Part shown: one piece after another, positions 45,401 through 57,260 of the stretch
Position numbering within the stretch: position 1 is the first letter of the stretch
How the letters are laid out: the number at the start of each line of letters is the position of its first letter
The notes under the pieces: generated by a model
What the model was told of the DNA's origin: nothing
Seen by the model: only the letters and a program-made list of their open reading frames with translations
The model's database searches: none
Made by a program: the position numbers and the translations under genes
Source: Dendrophyllia cribrosa
Taxonomy: Eukaryota > Cnidaria > Anthozoa > Scleractinia > Dendrophylliidae
Length of the DNA: 64,000 bases
Direction of reading: 5' to 3'
NCBI GenBank assembly: GCA_024195265.1
Contig: JAJLRJ010000014.1
Span: forward strand, 22,755,009-22,819,008

Positions 45401-48400
45401 GCAGGGATGGAAATTATCACAAATCCACTCGCCCAGCTGCAGGCGAGTGTCAAATCTTCTTGAGAATATACAAACTGTACATTTTTTGATGCAGTTCCGA
45501 AAGTCACTTACTCAAATAGCAAGTGCTGTCAAAAGTAAGTCTCCAACCCTTCTGAGGCATGAAGGCATCACATTAAATTTTAGTTTAACCCTTTTATGCC
45601 CAAGAGTGCACTAAAATAGCAAAATTTAAGAAAAATCCCAAATTTGATTTTGTAAAATATTGAAATACAAATGGTACCATGTAAAAGTACTGCTGAAGAG
45701 GTTTTGTTTGAATGGTCACACCACAGGATTTCATCAACAGACTCAAACGTTAGAACAAATGGTACCATGCAAAAGTACTGCTGAAGAGGTTTCATTAAAT
45801 TTGAATGGTCACACCATAGGATTTCATCCACAGACTCAAAAGTTAGAACAAATGGTACCATGCATGCAAACTGGTACTGTTCAAGAGGTTTCATTTATGG
45901 TCACACCATAGGATTTCGTCAACAGACTCAAAAGTTAGATCTACACTACATGTCTCCATAATTGACTCTGGGAGTGAAAGGGTTCATTAACAATATAGTT
46001 TATTATGTATAGCATGCAGTCCTGCATGTTTAATATCAGTTGGTGCACTTGGTGTTGTTAACTATTCCCTTGATACATGTAATTATTGTTACCAAAAGAT
46101 ATTAAGCTTCCAATCTGTTGTTACATATTGTTTTGTTCATACATGTAGCTTATGATTTATTTATTCTTCTCCACAGTTGTTTCTAGTTTGGCCAAAAGTT
46201 CTGCAGCATTTGGTTTTGCAGTAAGTCAGTGCTTCTCTGTGATTGCATATTAAAGGATGTGTAAATGTTAAGGGTTTTCTTTTTAGTTGCACTGGACGAA
46301 AAGTTGGCTTTGACCACCTTTGATCTCCATCAAAGGTGTAGCAAAGTTGCACGACACAGGTATCAATTAATTTGATCAAAGGTTTATTTTTTTATAACAC
46401 TTTTGACATTGCTTTTGATACACCTTTGACCGAGTCATTTGATGCAGGTCACGGGCGAATCAAAGATACCTTTGTACACGTCAAAGCGATATTTGACAGC
46501 ACCTTTACTTTTTAATTACCTTTGATAAGCATCAAAAGTGTGCTACCTTTAACTTAAATCAAAGACAATCTTTGCTACCTTTGACACTGTGTCAAAGATT
46601 TGGCAAAAACAGCCTTTGCGACCTTTGACATATTTCAAAGGCGCGTGGTAAAGGTGATTTTTCGTGCAGTGTTGGTAAACAATAAGACATTAGACGGTGT
46701 CTTGACAACAACATATACCAGTATTGCGAATTCATCCTCATTTTGTTTGTTTCAGTTTGATTCGTTCTTAGATGTCTGTTCATCATTGGTTGTAATTTGG
46801 AGATTTTGTGGTTTAGCTGGAAAGACATATTCATGGGAAAGAGAAAGAAGGTACAGTTACAATTAATGTACAAATGTGTTCATCACATGTACATGTATAC
46901 TAACAAATTACACTGTAGTTGGAAGAAATTAGAAAAAGAATATTATTTTGGCTAGTAATATTTGACATATATTATTTGTCACTTGTCACTTCATGGGAAA
47001 GAGAAAGAAGGTACAGTTACAATTAATGTACAAATGTGTTCAACACATGTACATGTATACTAACAAATTACACTGTAGTTGGAAGAAATTAGAAAAAGAA
47101 TATTATTTTGGCTAGTAATATTTGACATATATTGTCACTTGTCATTTAAGGCTTCTAAGTTCAAACGTTTGTCTTGTTTGTCTTGTTTGTCTTAGCAGAA
47201 TAAAACATATTAAATAAATAAAGGACATACAAATTATGAATGTGTACACTGTAGCTGTTACATCATTAATTTTCAGTTTTTCTTTTTATTACAGAGCATG
47301 TATAGCAATTGCTGCACTGTTTATCGTATCTGCGACTGGTATATTTATCAGAGCCATCCGATCATTAGTTGTAGAGAAACGTCCCATCAGAGTAAGCAAG
47401 TTTGCAACATTTTTTTAAATCATTACATGTAGTAATCAATGGAAAGAAAAAAATGACATGATGAGCTGTATTGTCCCTCTTCGTCATCTCCCCTCCCCTC
47501 TTCCAATGTTGTTTTGGGGATCACAGGATTTGTATGGACTAGTTTTCAGTCTAAAACAACATTGTACACGTATTGGGGGGGGGGGGGGGGGGGGGATTTG
47601 TGCAAGTTTGATGGTGCCAAATAATGGTGCAAAATATTATTGCAAAACAGATGGGACTGTCTGAACAGTTTTGTCTGAGGTTGTAGCAATTATAATAAAT
47701 AAAAAGGGATTTCAGTCATCTTTTTCTTACCGCATATTACAGAAACTTTAACCCTTTTAAAGTGGACATTTGGTCTTTTTCAATAACTTTTTAATCCCTC
47801 AAAATTCAAAAGTGTACATCAATCCTTCAAAAAATAAATTAATTGCATTACATTACCTATCCTTCAGTTCACAGGCATTGAATCCATTTCTGGTGTCAGT
47901 TTGGTTGCATTAACATTGTTAGCCTGGTTGAAGTTTATCATCTCTGACAAACTGAACAGTGAATCTCTTCGCACTGACGGTAGGTGAAGCATGATCAAAG
48001 CCAAGCAAATGGCTTGTCAACATTATAAATGGTTGGGTGCATAACAGCCCTATGTTGAATTTTACCCCCTAGCTCACGACTTTAATAAATGACAAATTTT
48101 ATTCCCTACCCCCCTTTATTTTTAATTTTATCCCCTACCCCCTTTCAAGGTGGGGGATTGGTCAATATTTATTAAAGATTCAACATTTGATGGTTTAGAA
48201 AGTTAGGATTTAACATCCTAACTTGACAAAATACTGGTAATTCAGGAACATTTCAGACTGGGTTGTGGCGAAAACACTACATCATTCTATTTGGAAAAAC
48301 GGAAGCAGTGAGGTCATAAAAAAACTTCCACAAATTCTGCATAAGACAGTTATGCACCCAGCCCTTCATATGACAAACACACAATGTAATATGAATAACA

Positions 48401-50040
48401 TGAAAATGATGATAATCAAAATTGGGCCAAACCTATAACAAACATATAAAAACATATAAATTACATACTAAATCTCCCATGTTTGTTACATGTTTGTCAT
48501 ATATGTTTGTCATATTATGTTTTTCACATGTTTGTCATAATGTTAGTTTCACATGCTTGTCATTAATGTTTTTCATGTTTTTCATATTGTTTGTCACACG
48601 TTTGTCACATGTTTTTCATGTTTTTCACATATTTGTCATATGGTTTTCGTATGTTTGTGATAATTGTTTTCACATGTTTGTCCCATGTTTTTAACATGTC
48701 ATATGCCAAATTCCCCTTCTGAATCCATGAATGGGAGGCTGACCAGTTCATTACTTACATGTACACAGCATGTCCTTAGATTTGAACATGAGGCTACCAC
48801 GCGCATTGCAAATCCATCCACTGGTCAGAAAGAAGGACTTGAACTCGGAACCTCCAGATTGAAAGCCCAGCATCTTAATCACTTAAGGCTTCCTCCAAAA
48901 AGATTTGTTTTTATAACAATCATAATGCATGTTGTGTGTTGCTAACTGCCTTTATGGGTTTCCTTTCAAGCCTTCAATTCATCAGCTGGTGCAGTCATGG
49001 CTCTGGGCATAATTTTAAGCTCAATAGTGCATCAGAATAACATAAATATTTGGTTTCTTGATGCCACTGTGGCTCTTTGTATAGCATTGGGGTTGTTTGG
49101 CTATGGAATCAAGTGAGTGCCTTTTATTGTGTTGTTTCAGAAATATCCATACCCCCCCCCCCCCCCCCCCACAGAAGGTATTTCGGTTGAAACCCCCCCC
49201 CCCCCCCCAACCCCTCTGAAATTTCCAGTTTGGCTTCATACAAGTACATGTACCAGTACTTTCCTCTAAAAACTTTGGCTTTTGAGAAACCTCCCTCCCT
49301 CCCCCTCCCCCCTCCGCTCTCCCCCCCCCCCCCCCCCCCCCCCTCGGAATTTCCAGTGACCATCCATAGCCCGTTTCGCAGATACGGGATTTTGCCCCCA
49401 GGGCATCCCATAATGATCATTTAAATTAATATATTCCTTTGTTTTCAATGTTCATTATGGGATGCCCTGGGGGCAAAATCAATATGGCTGCCGTATCTGC
49501 GAAACGGGCTATGGGAGGAGTATGGCTTGATTTCCTGGAACCTCACATTACAGATTTTACAGTACATTGTAACTCTTCACTCCAAATATGAGTAAATAGT
49601 TGCATGTGACCCACAAGATACCCAATGGGTGAGGCTTAACCCATTCTCTGTAGCATAAAGCAACTAGGAGTAGGAGTATTGTTAGTATTTCTCCCCCTGG
49701 ATGGGAGACATTTCCAAGCTTTCACATACAGTAGTGGGGAGCAAATGATAGGCAGCGCTCAAAGGATAAATATTGAGAGTGCTGACAAAAGGGCGGGATA
49801 GGTGCGTTTTCCCTGCTCTTTTACATGCCCCTTTTTAGCTGCTCCCCAACTCACAACTTTAATGCCTGGAACAGGCAATATGTTATATTGAAATACATGT
49901 AGATCTGATAGCTGGTGATAATCTTCAATCTGTAGTTTGAGTGGTGAATTAAAAAATTGATTTTATCTTTTAACAGGCTCTTGGGAAATCTTCTACCTGC
50001 AAAGGGAAAGTTTCCTCCACCCGGGGAAGGATTTGATTAG
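42421..50040 (+). CDS. TMEM163: TMEM163 (CDF-related zinc-transport membrane protein), complete, paralog 2
   Basis: Exons 42421-42535, 44730-44852, 46177-46220, 46756-46850, 47295-47391, 47868-47979, 48971-49112 and 49977-50040 give 792 nt (263 aa); all introns are GT-AG. An N-terminal hydrophilic region (about 60 residues) is followed by RWRKAALAVSYA (TM1), SAAFGFAFDSFLDVCSSLVV (TM2), ACIAIAALFIVSA (TM3), ISGVSLVALTLLAW (TM4), RTDAFNSSAGAVMALGI (TM5), FLDATVALCIALGLFGYG (TM6) and a short tail KGKFPPPGEGFD. TM2 keeps the DxxxD pair (Asp96, Asp100) on which TMEM163 zinc transport is known to depend, and TM5 keeps Asp195. TMEM163 proteins act as homodimers in synaptic vesicle, lysosomal and plasma membranes. 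Intron positions and phases match the minus-strand paralog. Confidence 0.93.
42536..44729. other. First TMEM163 intron, no recognisable elements
   Basis: AT-rich sequence of 2.2 kb. I found no coding signal and no repeat shared with the rest of the window. Confidence 0.5.
45585..45984 (+). mobile_element. TTAACCCTTT-family MITE, three internal units
   Basis: From TTAACCCTTTTATGCCCA to GGGAGTGAAAGGGTT with three units marked by AAATGGTACCATG. The third is slightly rearranged (CATGCATGCAAACTGG). It lies in TMEM163 intron 2. Confidence 0.85.
46290..46671. mobile_element. CACTG-ended MITE rich in CCTTTGAT motifs
   Basis: CACTGGACGAAAA at the left and its inverted counterpart TTTTTCGTGCAGTG at the right, with TTG on both outer sides as a 3-bp target duplication. 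This fits the EnSpm/CACTA group. The interior has more than a dozen CTTTGA or TCAAAG motifs in both orientations. It is in TMEM163 intron 3, ending 84 bp before exon 4. Confidence 0.65.
46831..47134 (+). repeat. 160-bp-offset tandem duplication spanning an exon end and splice donor
   Basis: 46831-46974, beginning inside TMEM163 exon 4 (TCATGGGAAAGAGAAAGAAG then GTACAG), is repeated at 46991-47134 with one visible substitution. The second copy therefore carries an intact duplicate of the last 20 bases of the exon and its donor site within the intron. Confidence 0.9.
48033..48362. mobile_element. MITE with TTGGGTGCATAAC termini
   Basis: TGGGTGCATAACAGCCCTATG at the left corresponds inverted to GCATAAGACAGTTATGCACCCA at the right. 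TACCCCCT-rich interior, no ORF. Located in TMEM163 intron 6. Confidence 0.6.
48470..48705 (+). repeat. Degenerate CATGTTTGTCATA minisatellite
   Basis: About 15 irregular copies of a 12-20-bp unit around CACATGTTTGTCATA. Confidence 0.7.
48785..48895 (-). mobile_element. tRNA-derived SINE fragment
   Basis: On the minus strand GCCTTAAGTGATTAAGATGC resembles an A-box region, and GGTTCCGAGTTCAAGTCC a B box at tRNA-like spacing. No cloverleaf is convincing. Located in TMEM163 intron 6, just before exon 7. Confidence 0.5.
49152..49343 (+). repeat. Cluster of poly-C tracts
   Basis: Three C runs (19 nt at 49152-49170, about 16 nt ending at 49208, and about 23 nt ending at 49343) within 200 bp, starting 40 bp after the exon-7 donor of TMEM163. 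Confidence 0.9.
49364..49514. mobile_element. Foldback MITE (~60-bp arms)
   Basis: CCATAGCCCGTTTCGCAGAT and the following GGGATTTTGCCCCCAGGGC block recur inverted to 49514, around an AT-rich loop. Confidence 0.8.
49632..49720 (-). mobile_element. SINE fragment (same family as 29033-29300)
   Basis: AAGCAACTAGGAGTAGGAGT and CCCCCTGGATGGGA match the distal part of the SINE next to the 24-bp minisatellite. Confidence 0.5.
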
Positions 50041-50268
50041 ATAATAAATAATTTAATGGGTGCCTGAAAAAAAGCCCTAAGAAAAACTGCTAGATTCTCA
50101 TTCCAAATTGCCTTGTATTAATACCCTTGTGAAACACAGGGAGAATTTGCCGTTACAACAAAAGTCACTTAGGGCCTTTTTCCGCGCACCCCTTCATTAT
50201 TGATTTTTTAGCATATGTTATGACAGAATCATTTGTAAAAAAAGCTGAGTTTTGTCGTTAATTTTTGT

Positions 50269-50576
50269 TTAATCCTTTAAATCCCAAGGGCGCTAAATAT
50301 CAAAATTCAAGAAAAATCCCAAATTTAATTTTGTATAATATAAAAACACAAATGGTACCATGCAAAAGTATACTCCCGAAGAGGTTTTATTTGAATGGTC
50401 ACACCATTAAGGACTTCATCCACAGACTCAAAAGTTAGAACAAATGGTACCATGCAAAAGTACTGCTGAAGAGGTTTCATTTGAATGGTCACACCATAGG
50501 ATTTCGTCAACAGACTCAGAAGTTAGAACTACACTACATGTCTCCATAATATTGACTCTGGGAGTGAAAGGGTTAA
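50269..50576 (+). mobile_element. TTAACCCTTT-family MITE, two internal units
   Basis: From TTAATCCTTTAAATCCCA to GGGAGTGAAAGGGTTAA with two units (AAATGGTACCATGCAAAAGT twice). Lies 230 bp downstream of the TMEM163 stop. Confidence 0.85.
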
Positions 50577-53486
50577 ATGAATACACGACAGTACTCAGTT
50601 GAAATTAGGTCATTGACGTCCCGTCAATTTACTGTACGTAAGTGTACAGCTATAAATCTGTATATTTTATACATTATTTTGTATTCTTTCACTCGAGAAT
50701 TATCTCCGTCGATAAAAAAATAACAAACTGTTAGCTGAATTTAATTTAAGGTTAGGGGGATAACTGCGCCTTACAATAACATGCGAACTCTTAAACAAAT
50801 GAATTATTGCAAAGAAGTGAAACGTAGGCAGCGCTCTGCAGTTTTATATATGTTGATTGTTCTTGTTTGAAGTGTGTGTACTAGGCATGCGTGTGTAAGT
50901 AAATAAGTAATACATGATTGATTGTAAAAACAGAGGAATGTATTTGAAAAAGAAAGACTAGCTTGTAAACGTTATAAAAAAAAACTAGTATATATTTTTG
51001 CTAGTTGTATCTTTATACACTTTATGTATATTATTATGTTTTTGTATTTTGTGTGAGAAAAAAAAAACATGCGAACTCTTAAGTCCAGCCAATGTTTTCA
51101 TTTTACACCGCCGTCAATCATAATTATTATGGCGACAAACATTGGACCCTTGAAAACAGAAAATGACAACATGGATCAAAATCCACCAATCACATAACCC
51201 AAAAACCTGACCCTTTGACCCCATTAAGGTAAACATCTTTTTCCTGAGATGTGCACTATTTGATAATAATGCGGTAATGAAAAAACAAAGCTGTTGGTTG
51301 AGATTTGAACTTCAGAGTTCGCATGTTATTGAAAGACGTCTGCCTTGTCCACAAACGTGCCCCCTTATTCATACTGTTGTGGGACGGATGCACTGTAGCA
51401 GGTGCTTCGCATTTTGAATCCTTCCCAAGATGGCCCATGTCCACGGTACACCGGAGACTGGGGATGAGGCAGGAAACGTGCAGTAAATAAATTAATGCAT
51501 GTTTAGGTTTAACAGTTGGTAAACGTACAAGGAGAGTAGATGTTGAAATGTGTTTCTGAGCTGTTAAACATTTTTTTTTTAAATCCTGTGCTCATGTGTG
51601 GTACCACAGCAGCAAAATATAGAGGCGTATAATATGAGAGGGATAAGAGTCAAATAAAGCCTGTGGCATCCAGTGCACGTTGTAGTTAAGATGAAAGTGC
51701 CGGAAAATATCACAAAATGGTAATCTGAAATACGTAAATGTCGAGTCAATGCAAAATTGAAGGTCTTTTTTTAGTGAAAAAATAAATGGAATGCGAGAGC
51801 CATCGAGAAGAATGCGAATTAAATTTGTCAATTTGCAATCTGAGAACGAGGCAAAATCCTTTTTTTATTAATATGAATATCATTACAATAAACTGAATGT
51901 CCATAAATTTAATGAATCCTAGATGGCACAGTCCATTTAAATTTTTTTAAGTTCAAAGAGTAAAATTAAAAATAAAAACATTTCAGAACCACAATTGATG
52001 TTTCCTTCAGTGTTGGGCTTTTAAACAGGGTTGTCACGAGGAATGCTGCATCAGGGGATGAAGGAGGTGGGATAGTGGCCATGTTTTTTGGGGAAGGCGG
52101 GGTCTTAATCCTTTTGAATAAGTTTCCCGCCGCTCGTATAAAATTGAAGGCTCAATTTTCAGCTCTTTTGTGCGCCAGCGTTCCTTCGTGCACAGTTGTT
52201 GGGAGGAGCCGGCTGGAAATCGAGCCTATAGAAAATATGGACATACTGTATTAAAAAGTATGGAAATCTGCAAGCTAGTTTTGCAGACAAGGAAAGGAAA
52301 TTAGAGAAAACGATTTAGTCTTTTTTTAGGCGTTTTGTCAGAGCTGCTGCCAGTTGACTAAGGTCTGCCGATTGACCTCTAGCTTTTATGTTTTGTTTTT
52401 TCCGATTAAGTCGTGATGTTCTCAAGGGAATTTTTCCTTTATCTTTTCAAAAATTATGCATACATTTAACAATGATAATAATAATAATAATAATAATAAT
52501 AGATACTTATATAGCACACATATCACATGTCTCATGGCGCTTTACATGCACTTATGAGAATAAGATCGGACTTCAGCTTATGAAGGCGCCTCAGGCAGCC
52601 GCTATCGGTCCATTGACGATCTCATCTCCCCCACCCCACCCATGAACCATTCATATGCACGTGAATCTGAAAAAACTTAAAAGAAACAGTTCTCTAGGGT
52701 AACATCACATGACCTACATTGGGAAAAACAAAACATACAAGCTAAAGAGGTCTATTTGGCAGAATTTCATTTTTAACTCGTGAATACGCGGAGCGTTGAA
52801 CGAGTTACAGCAAAGGGACAAAATTTCATTCGATCGGACGTTCGGCTGTTAACATTGAGCCCGCGGTATGTGATGGTCACCTGCCTTACCCATGGGGAGG
52901 GCGTTGGAAGGAGGAGAGGGTGGGGAGTAGCACACAGAGGGAGAATGGCAAGTCCGAACGTGTCGTATTCAAGAGTTGGCTCATGTTCGTTCGTCCATCA
53001 ACAACGATGATGACCAAGACCTCTTCCTCGACGTTGATTACGTTCTGTGAGTCCGGAGGTGGCTGAAGAGACCAAGGTGTCTGCCGCATGTGAAACACAT
53101 GAGGTCAGCAGAGGTTGATGAGGTGCTGACTGAGCAGGATTTACTCATAGGAGCCTTTGATCTACATTCTTTGAAAAGTTACTGATTACAGTTGATTTTC
53201 ACGATTATTTGAGTTTGAAAAAAAAACGAAGCATGGTTTGGCAAAAGTCTGGAAGGAGCATTAAATTTTGCATCCACAAAAAAACCCTTAGGAGGCTACT
53301 TACGTACGTAAACGTTTCTAAAATGAGAAACCAACTAAAGAGTTCAGTTAAATAATATGACTGTAGTGGCGCTTACCATTTTGTCAGAATTGGCCACTGA
53401 GCCAGACCGGTCAGTTTGTAACAAGAATGCGGCTTTTTGAAAACCTGTTTCTACAAGTCCATCAAAAGGGTGCATGCTATTTCCGA
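50577..53486. other. Intergenic, no gene recognised
   Basis: Apart from the (ATT)n-tailed element at 52470 I see only AT-rich non-coding sequence. Short frames here have no splice context or recognisable motifs. Confidence 0.5.
52470..52580 (-). mobile_element. (ATT)n-tailed retroelement end, copy 2
   Basis: Same sequence and orientation as 21418-21545: AAGCGCCATGAGACATGTG, GCTATATAAGTATC, then (ATT)n. Confidence 0.6.
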
Positions 53487-53655
53487 ATAGACCAATTCCG
53501 ATATATTAAAATTCATACTTGGCTCCGAGGCTTATAGGGGAATAAAACAAAAGAAATAAATTATTCATTCCTGAACCTCGATGTGATTTCTTTTGTTTTA
53601 TTCCCCTAAGCCTCGGAGCCAAGTATGAATTTTAATATATCGGAATTGGTCTATT
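53487..53655. mobile_element. Near-perfect palindromic MITE (ATAGRCCAATTYCGATATATT family)
   Basis: The left arm (53487-53558) starting AATAGACCAATTCCGATATA is inverted as the right arm (53583-53655) almost base for base, around a ~25-bp loop. The same family occurs at 62354-62514, and a decayed copy near 9440. Confidence 0.88.
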
Positions 53656-55183
53656 GACAAGTCTGGCCAACCAGTTCCGTCGGAATATGTGTTATATTCC
53701 CCTCGTGCCGAACCCCAGGGCTCGACACGAGTGGAATACATCACATATCCCGTAGGGACAAGTCAATAACATGTTTTGTTTTCAGTTGGCGAGATCTTCC
53801 AAAACAAAGAAATTATTAACATTCCGTTCATTTTAAATGCAAACGAGCATTATGCTGCAGTGGGATTTGCACGTGACGAAACGAGACAGTAAACATGTTT
53901 TTGCTTTTGCCAAATTGTATTGAGCTCGTTGCTTCCGTTATGAGTAGAAGGACAGGGAGGGAGAAGAAAATGTAGCAACAGTATTCATGGTCGTGCCATG
54001 GCTCAAGTGCCCACATTCATCTTACAAAGATTAGTGGAGTGGATGTCGGTGTGTTTTCCAAACTAAACGGAAAAACATATTCCGGTTCAAACGTAAAACG
54101 AGACGTGATATGTTATTGGAGATTCGAAACTTAAGGTACGATTCCATCGAATAATTTTTTTTTAAAATTTCGCTTTTTGGTATCGACCAAGTTATTTATG
54201 TAGGAATAAGACGATTTGAAGTCGTCGTTTTATGTAAACTAATATTAACTGATGTCGGTGCGTTTTCTGTGTTAAGCCCTGTGCTGTCTGTCCGTTTGTA
54301 TTAAATTATTATTTTATGATTAGGGGAATATGACGCAAGGAATATATTCCATTTATTGTTTATCTTTTGTCGTATCAGCTATCAGTGTTTGAGCCCAAGA
54401 CTCCCCTGTTACAATCAAAGCGGTCACCAGCTCTTCAGACAGTTAATAATTGTTATGGATTATTGAAAATATTCAGCCGAAAAGAACGCCAAAGAAAACC
54501 GTGCCAAGTGAGAACTAAGTCGTCCAGTTGGCCAGTTCTGAAAAATCATGGTACTCTATCGTATTAGTTCAAGGGTTAGGTTTTTACAAATGGTAGCGAA
54601 ACTTCACACATTTAATGACAACATAACCGTGCTGAAGCGTTTTCCTAAGTCTTGAAAACTCCATTTTAATTTTACAGAGCTTGAAGCCTTATGCACCAGT
54701 CAGCGGAATTACAAATAACAGTTTACAGCCGATCGGGAGAATTTGCTTCACACCAACACGTCGCTGTAACTTGTTTTATGTTTCTCACGTATTCATGAGT
54801 TAAATAACAGAACTGTGAACAGTCTGCAAAACTCTATGTTAATGACTCGGTACCTCTCGATTATGAGGTAAATGTGAAATGTAATGAGAAGGGAGAAACC
54901 ACATACAAATCCTTCGGAACTGCAAGGCCTATCTCTGCCATCTGATCTCTACTTAGTTTAGTACTTTTCGAAATTTCATATCACATTGACAGACTGTGAA
55001 ACCAGTTATCGGCGCTGATTCAGTACAATATATTAATATTGTTTTGGGGGAAGGTGCTTTGGGGCACTCTCTTAATACCCTCAGACCAGACATGTTTTCA
55101 GTCCACTTGCTGGATTTTAGATATAGATCAAAATAAATTTTAGAGAGAGTCGTTTATTGAATTTTCGCGCATTTTTTTTTGAG

Positions 55184-55206
55184 GGGGGTGGGGGGGGGGG
55201 GGGGGG
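55184..55206 (+). repeat. Poly-G tract
   Basis: A G run of about 18-20 nt preceded by GAGGGGGGTG. Confidence 0.85.
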
Positions 55207-55238
55207 CTTTATTAGAGAGGGGCGTCTGTTAGAAGTTA

Positions 55239-55427
55239 GAAGTGAAACAAACGAAACGGCAAACTGATCCCTACAGCAGAAAAACAGAAAGAAAGCAAAT
55301 AAACTGATAAAAGTGGAATATGATAGTGCTCACTCTATTATATATTCCACTTTTATTTTATTTTATTTGCTTTTGTTTCTGTTTTTCTGCCGTAAGGATC
55401 AGTTTGCCGTTTCGTTTGTTTCGCTTC
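55239..55427. mobile_element. Foldback element (~85-bp arms)
   Basis: GAAGTGAAACAAACGAAACG and the following bases, including ACTGATCC and AAAACAGAAA, are inverted to 55427 (CGTTTCGTTTGTTTCGCTTC). The arms flank a ~15-bp loop. Confidence 0.8.
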
Positions 55428-57132
55428 AAGTATAAGGACTACAATCTAGGTCTGGAAGCCCAGATCCGGCCGTTCTCAAAGGTTTACTGCAGTGATCGTA
55501 CATTCTATGTTTTAGTCTATTGGAGACAGGTCAAAGAAGTCCGAGGACTACTGCACAGTGATACAACGTGTATTGGTTATTTCACAAAATTTCGGCTGGC
55601 CAAACCACAGGGCGTTTAATTTGTAAGTATAACTGAATCATTGTTGAATACATGATTTCCGTTGCAATTCCCCAATTTTTCCTTTCTTCCCTTTCTTCCC
55701 TTTTTTTCGTTTAAGTACGTTTCTCAGGGGATCCACGCACGGTAATAAAATTCTGAACTTATGAATTATTCAATTGATTTATAAAACTGTGTTCGCCTCG
55801 TGGATTAAAACAAATCGTAACCCCTAAACTTAACATCAAATTTACAATGCAGTCGATGTAATGTTCCTATGGACTACGCCACATTTTTAGTTTAGTTTTT
55901 GGGAAAGCTTTCCTTTAATCTGATTTGGTTAATATTACAGTTCCTTTATACACTGAAGGCAGAACAGCAATCGCTATTTATTATTACTTGTGTTTTAATA
56001 GAGACGACATAAAATAATGAAAGATGACATACGGCATGTTTCAATATAAGGTCAACATCTGGACACTGTCTGGAAGAGTTGTCAGCTATCATTAAACCAC
56101 ATTTCAACATGTTATTCGGCTTAAATTTTGCAATTAAAAATTTACAACTTAGCATACATTTCAAATACGACAGCGGCGCAAAGCCATGAAACGACCGGTA
56201 TATTTCAGTATTGTTTTAAATTAGTGTATTTCTTCAATATTTCTTCCTGAATTACCACAAGACCTTATTCAGCTTAGTTAATTTACATATTCTTTGTGTT
56301 TACTTGGGGATCTACTGAGCTTGGAGGCAAGGATAAACGTAATTTTTTTCAGCATTGGTGAGGAAAAATAATAAAAACAAATATTCTCACCTCAGACAAA
56401 GCTGTAAATTTCTCGCGAAATAAAGGGTTTTTTTTTTTGCAGTTTAAAAAACGGGATAATTTATATTAGTCGTCGTGACAATTTCATTTAGAATTGAACT
56501 GGAGGAAAAATAGTGCTTTGCTTTTGTTGTCATGCAGTAGCTATAGAAAACATAGGCACTGACGACTGTTGTTTTATGGTAGAAAACGTTTACCATGCCT
56601 CTTCATCGTGCGTGTCCATGCCCTAAAATTAACAAATTTACATCTTTGGTTTAATATCGCATAACATAAAGGAACACCCCGTCTGATGTATCTCTGTAAC
56701 AGAGTCAATATAAGAACAAAAGTACCAGAAGCCTTCTTTGGAAACCCACTAGCAGAACAATGGGATTATAAATGCCCTGTCAACTCATAACCATATCTTC
56801 ATTTATTATTTAAGAATTCAAAACTTGTGAATGTGTTGCTGCAGGCGAGAACCAGTCAACTATTTTGTTGATTACGCGCTTGAACTCGCTGGCACGGGTA
56901 GGCATTTTGCATTTGCCAGTTTCTCAGTGCACTCGTCTCTAAGTAGCGGGAAAATTGAAGATAAAAGGGCGGGGAAATTCGTGCCGTCCGCGCGAGATCC
57001 GCTACATTTTTACGTATGTTGTTGTTTTTCCCCTTCATGTTGATAGTTTCAAAGCAAGAAGCTATGCAAAGAAAACATTTTCCTTGCAACTACGTAAGAC
57101 TAATTGAATTTTCATCTGACATTTTTCTCTAG

Positions 57133-57260
57133 ATATTTTAACAACTTGGTTTTCAAAAGGCTTTGTTAATAACAAGGAAGAACTGAACGCGTCATCCGGG
57201 GTTGATGAGCAGTTTAAGCTGGGAAGAAAACATACCTGTGCAAATCCATGGCGAACGAAG
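57133..57260 (+). other. Orphan exon-like segment
   Basis: A pyrimidine tract with AG (TTTTTCTCTAG) precedes 128 bp open in one frame (ILTTWFSKGFVNNKEEL ... CANPWRTK), ending in a good donor (AAG|GTAAGG). It contains an ATGG start-like context 13 nt before the donor, so it could be a 5' UTR exon instead. No homologous family is recognised and partner exons were not found in the window. Confidence 0.3.

Noticed and set aside
55320..55619. A 99-codon frame starting in a hydrophobic stretch
   Set aside because: The first third is the right arm of a foldback element and the rest has no recognisable motif.
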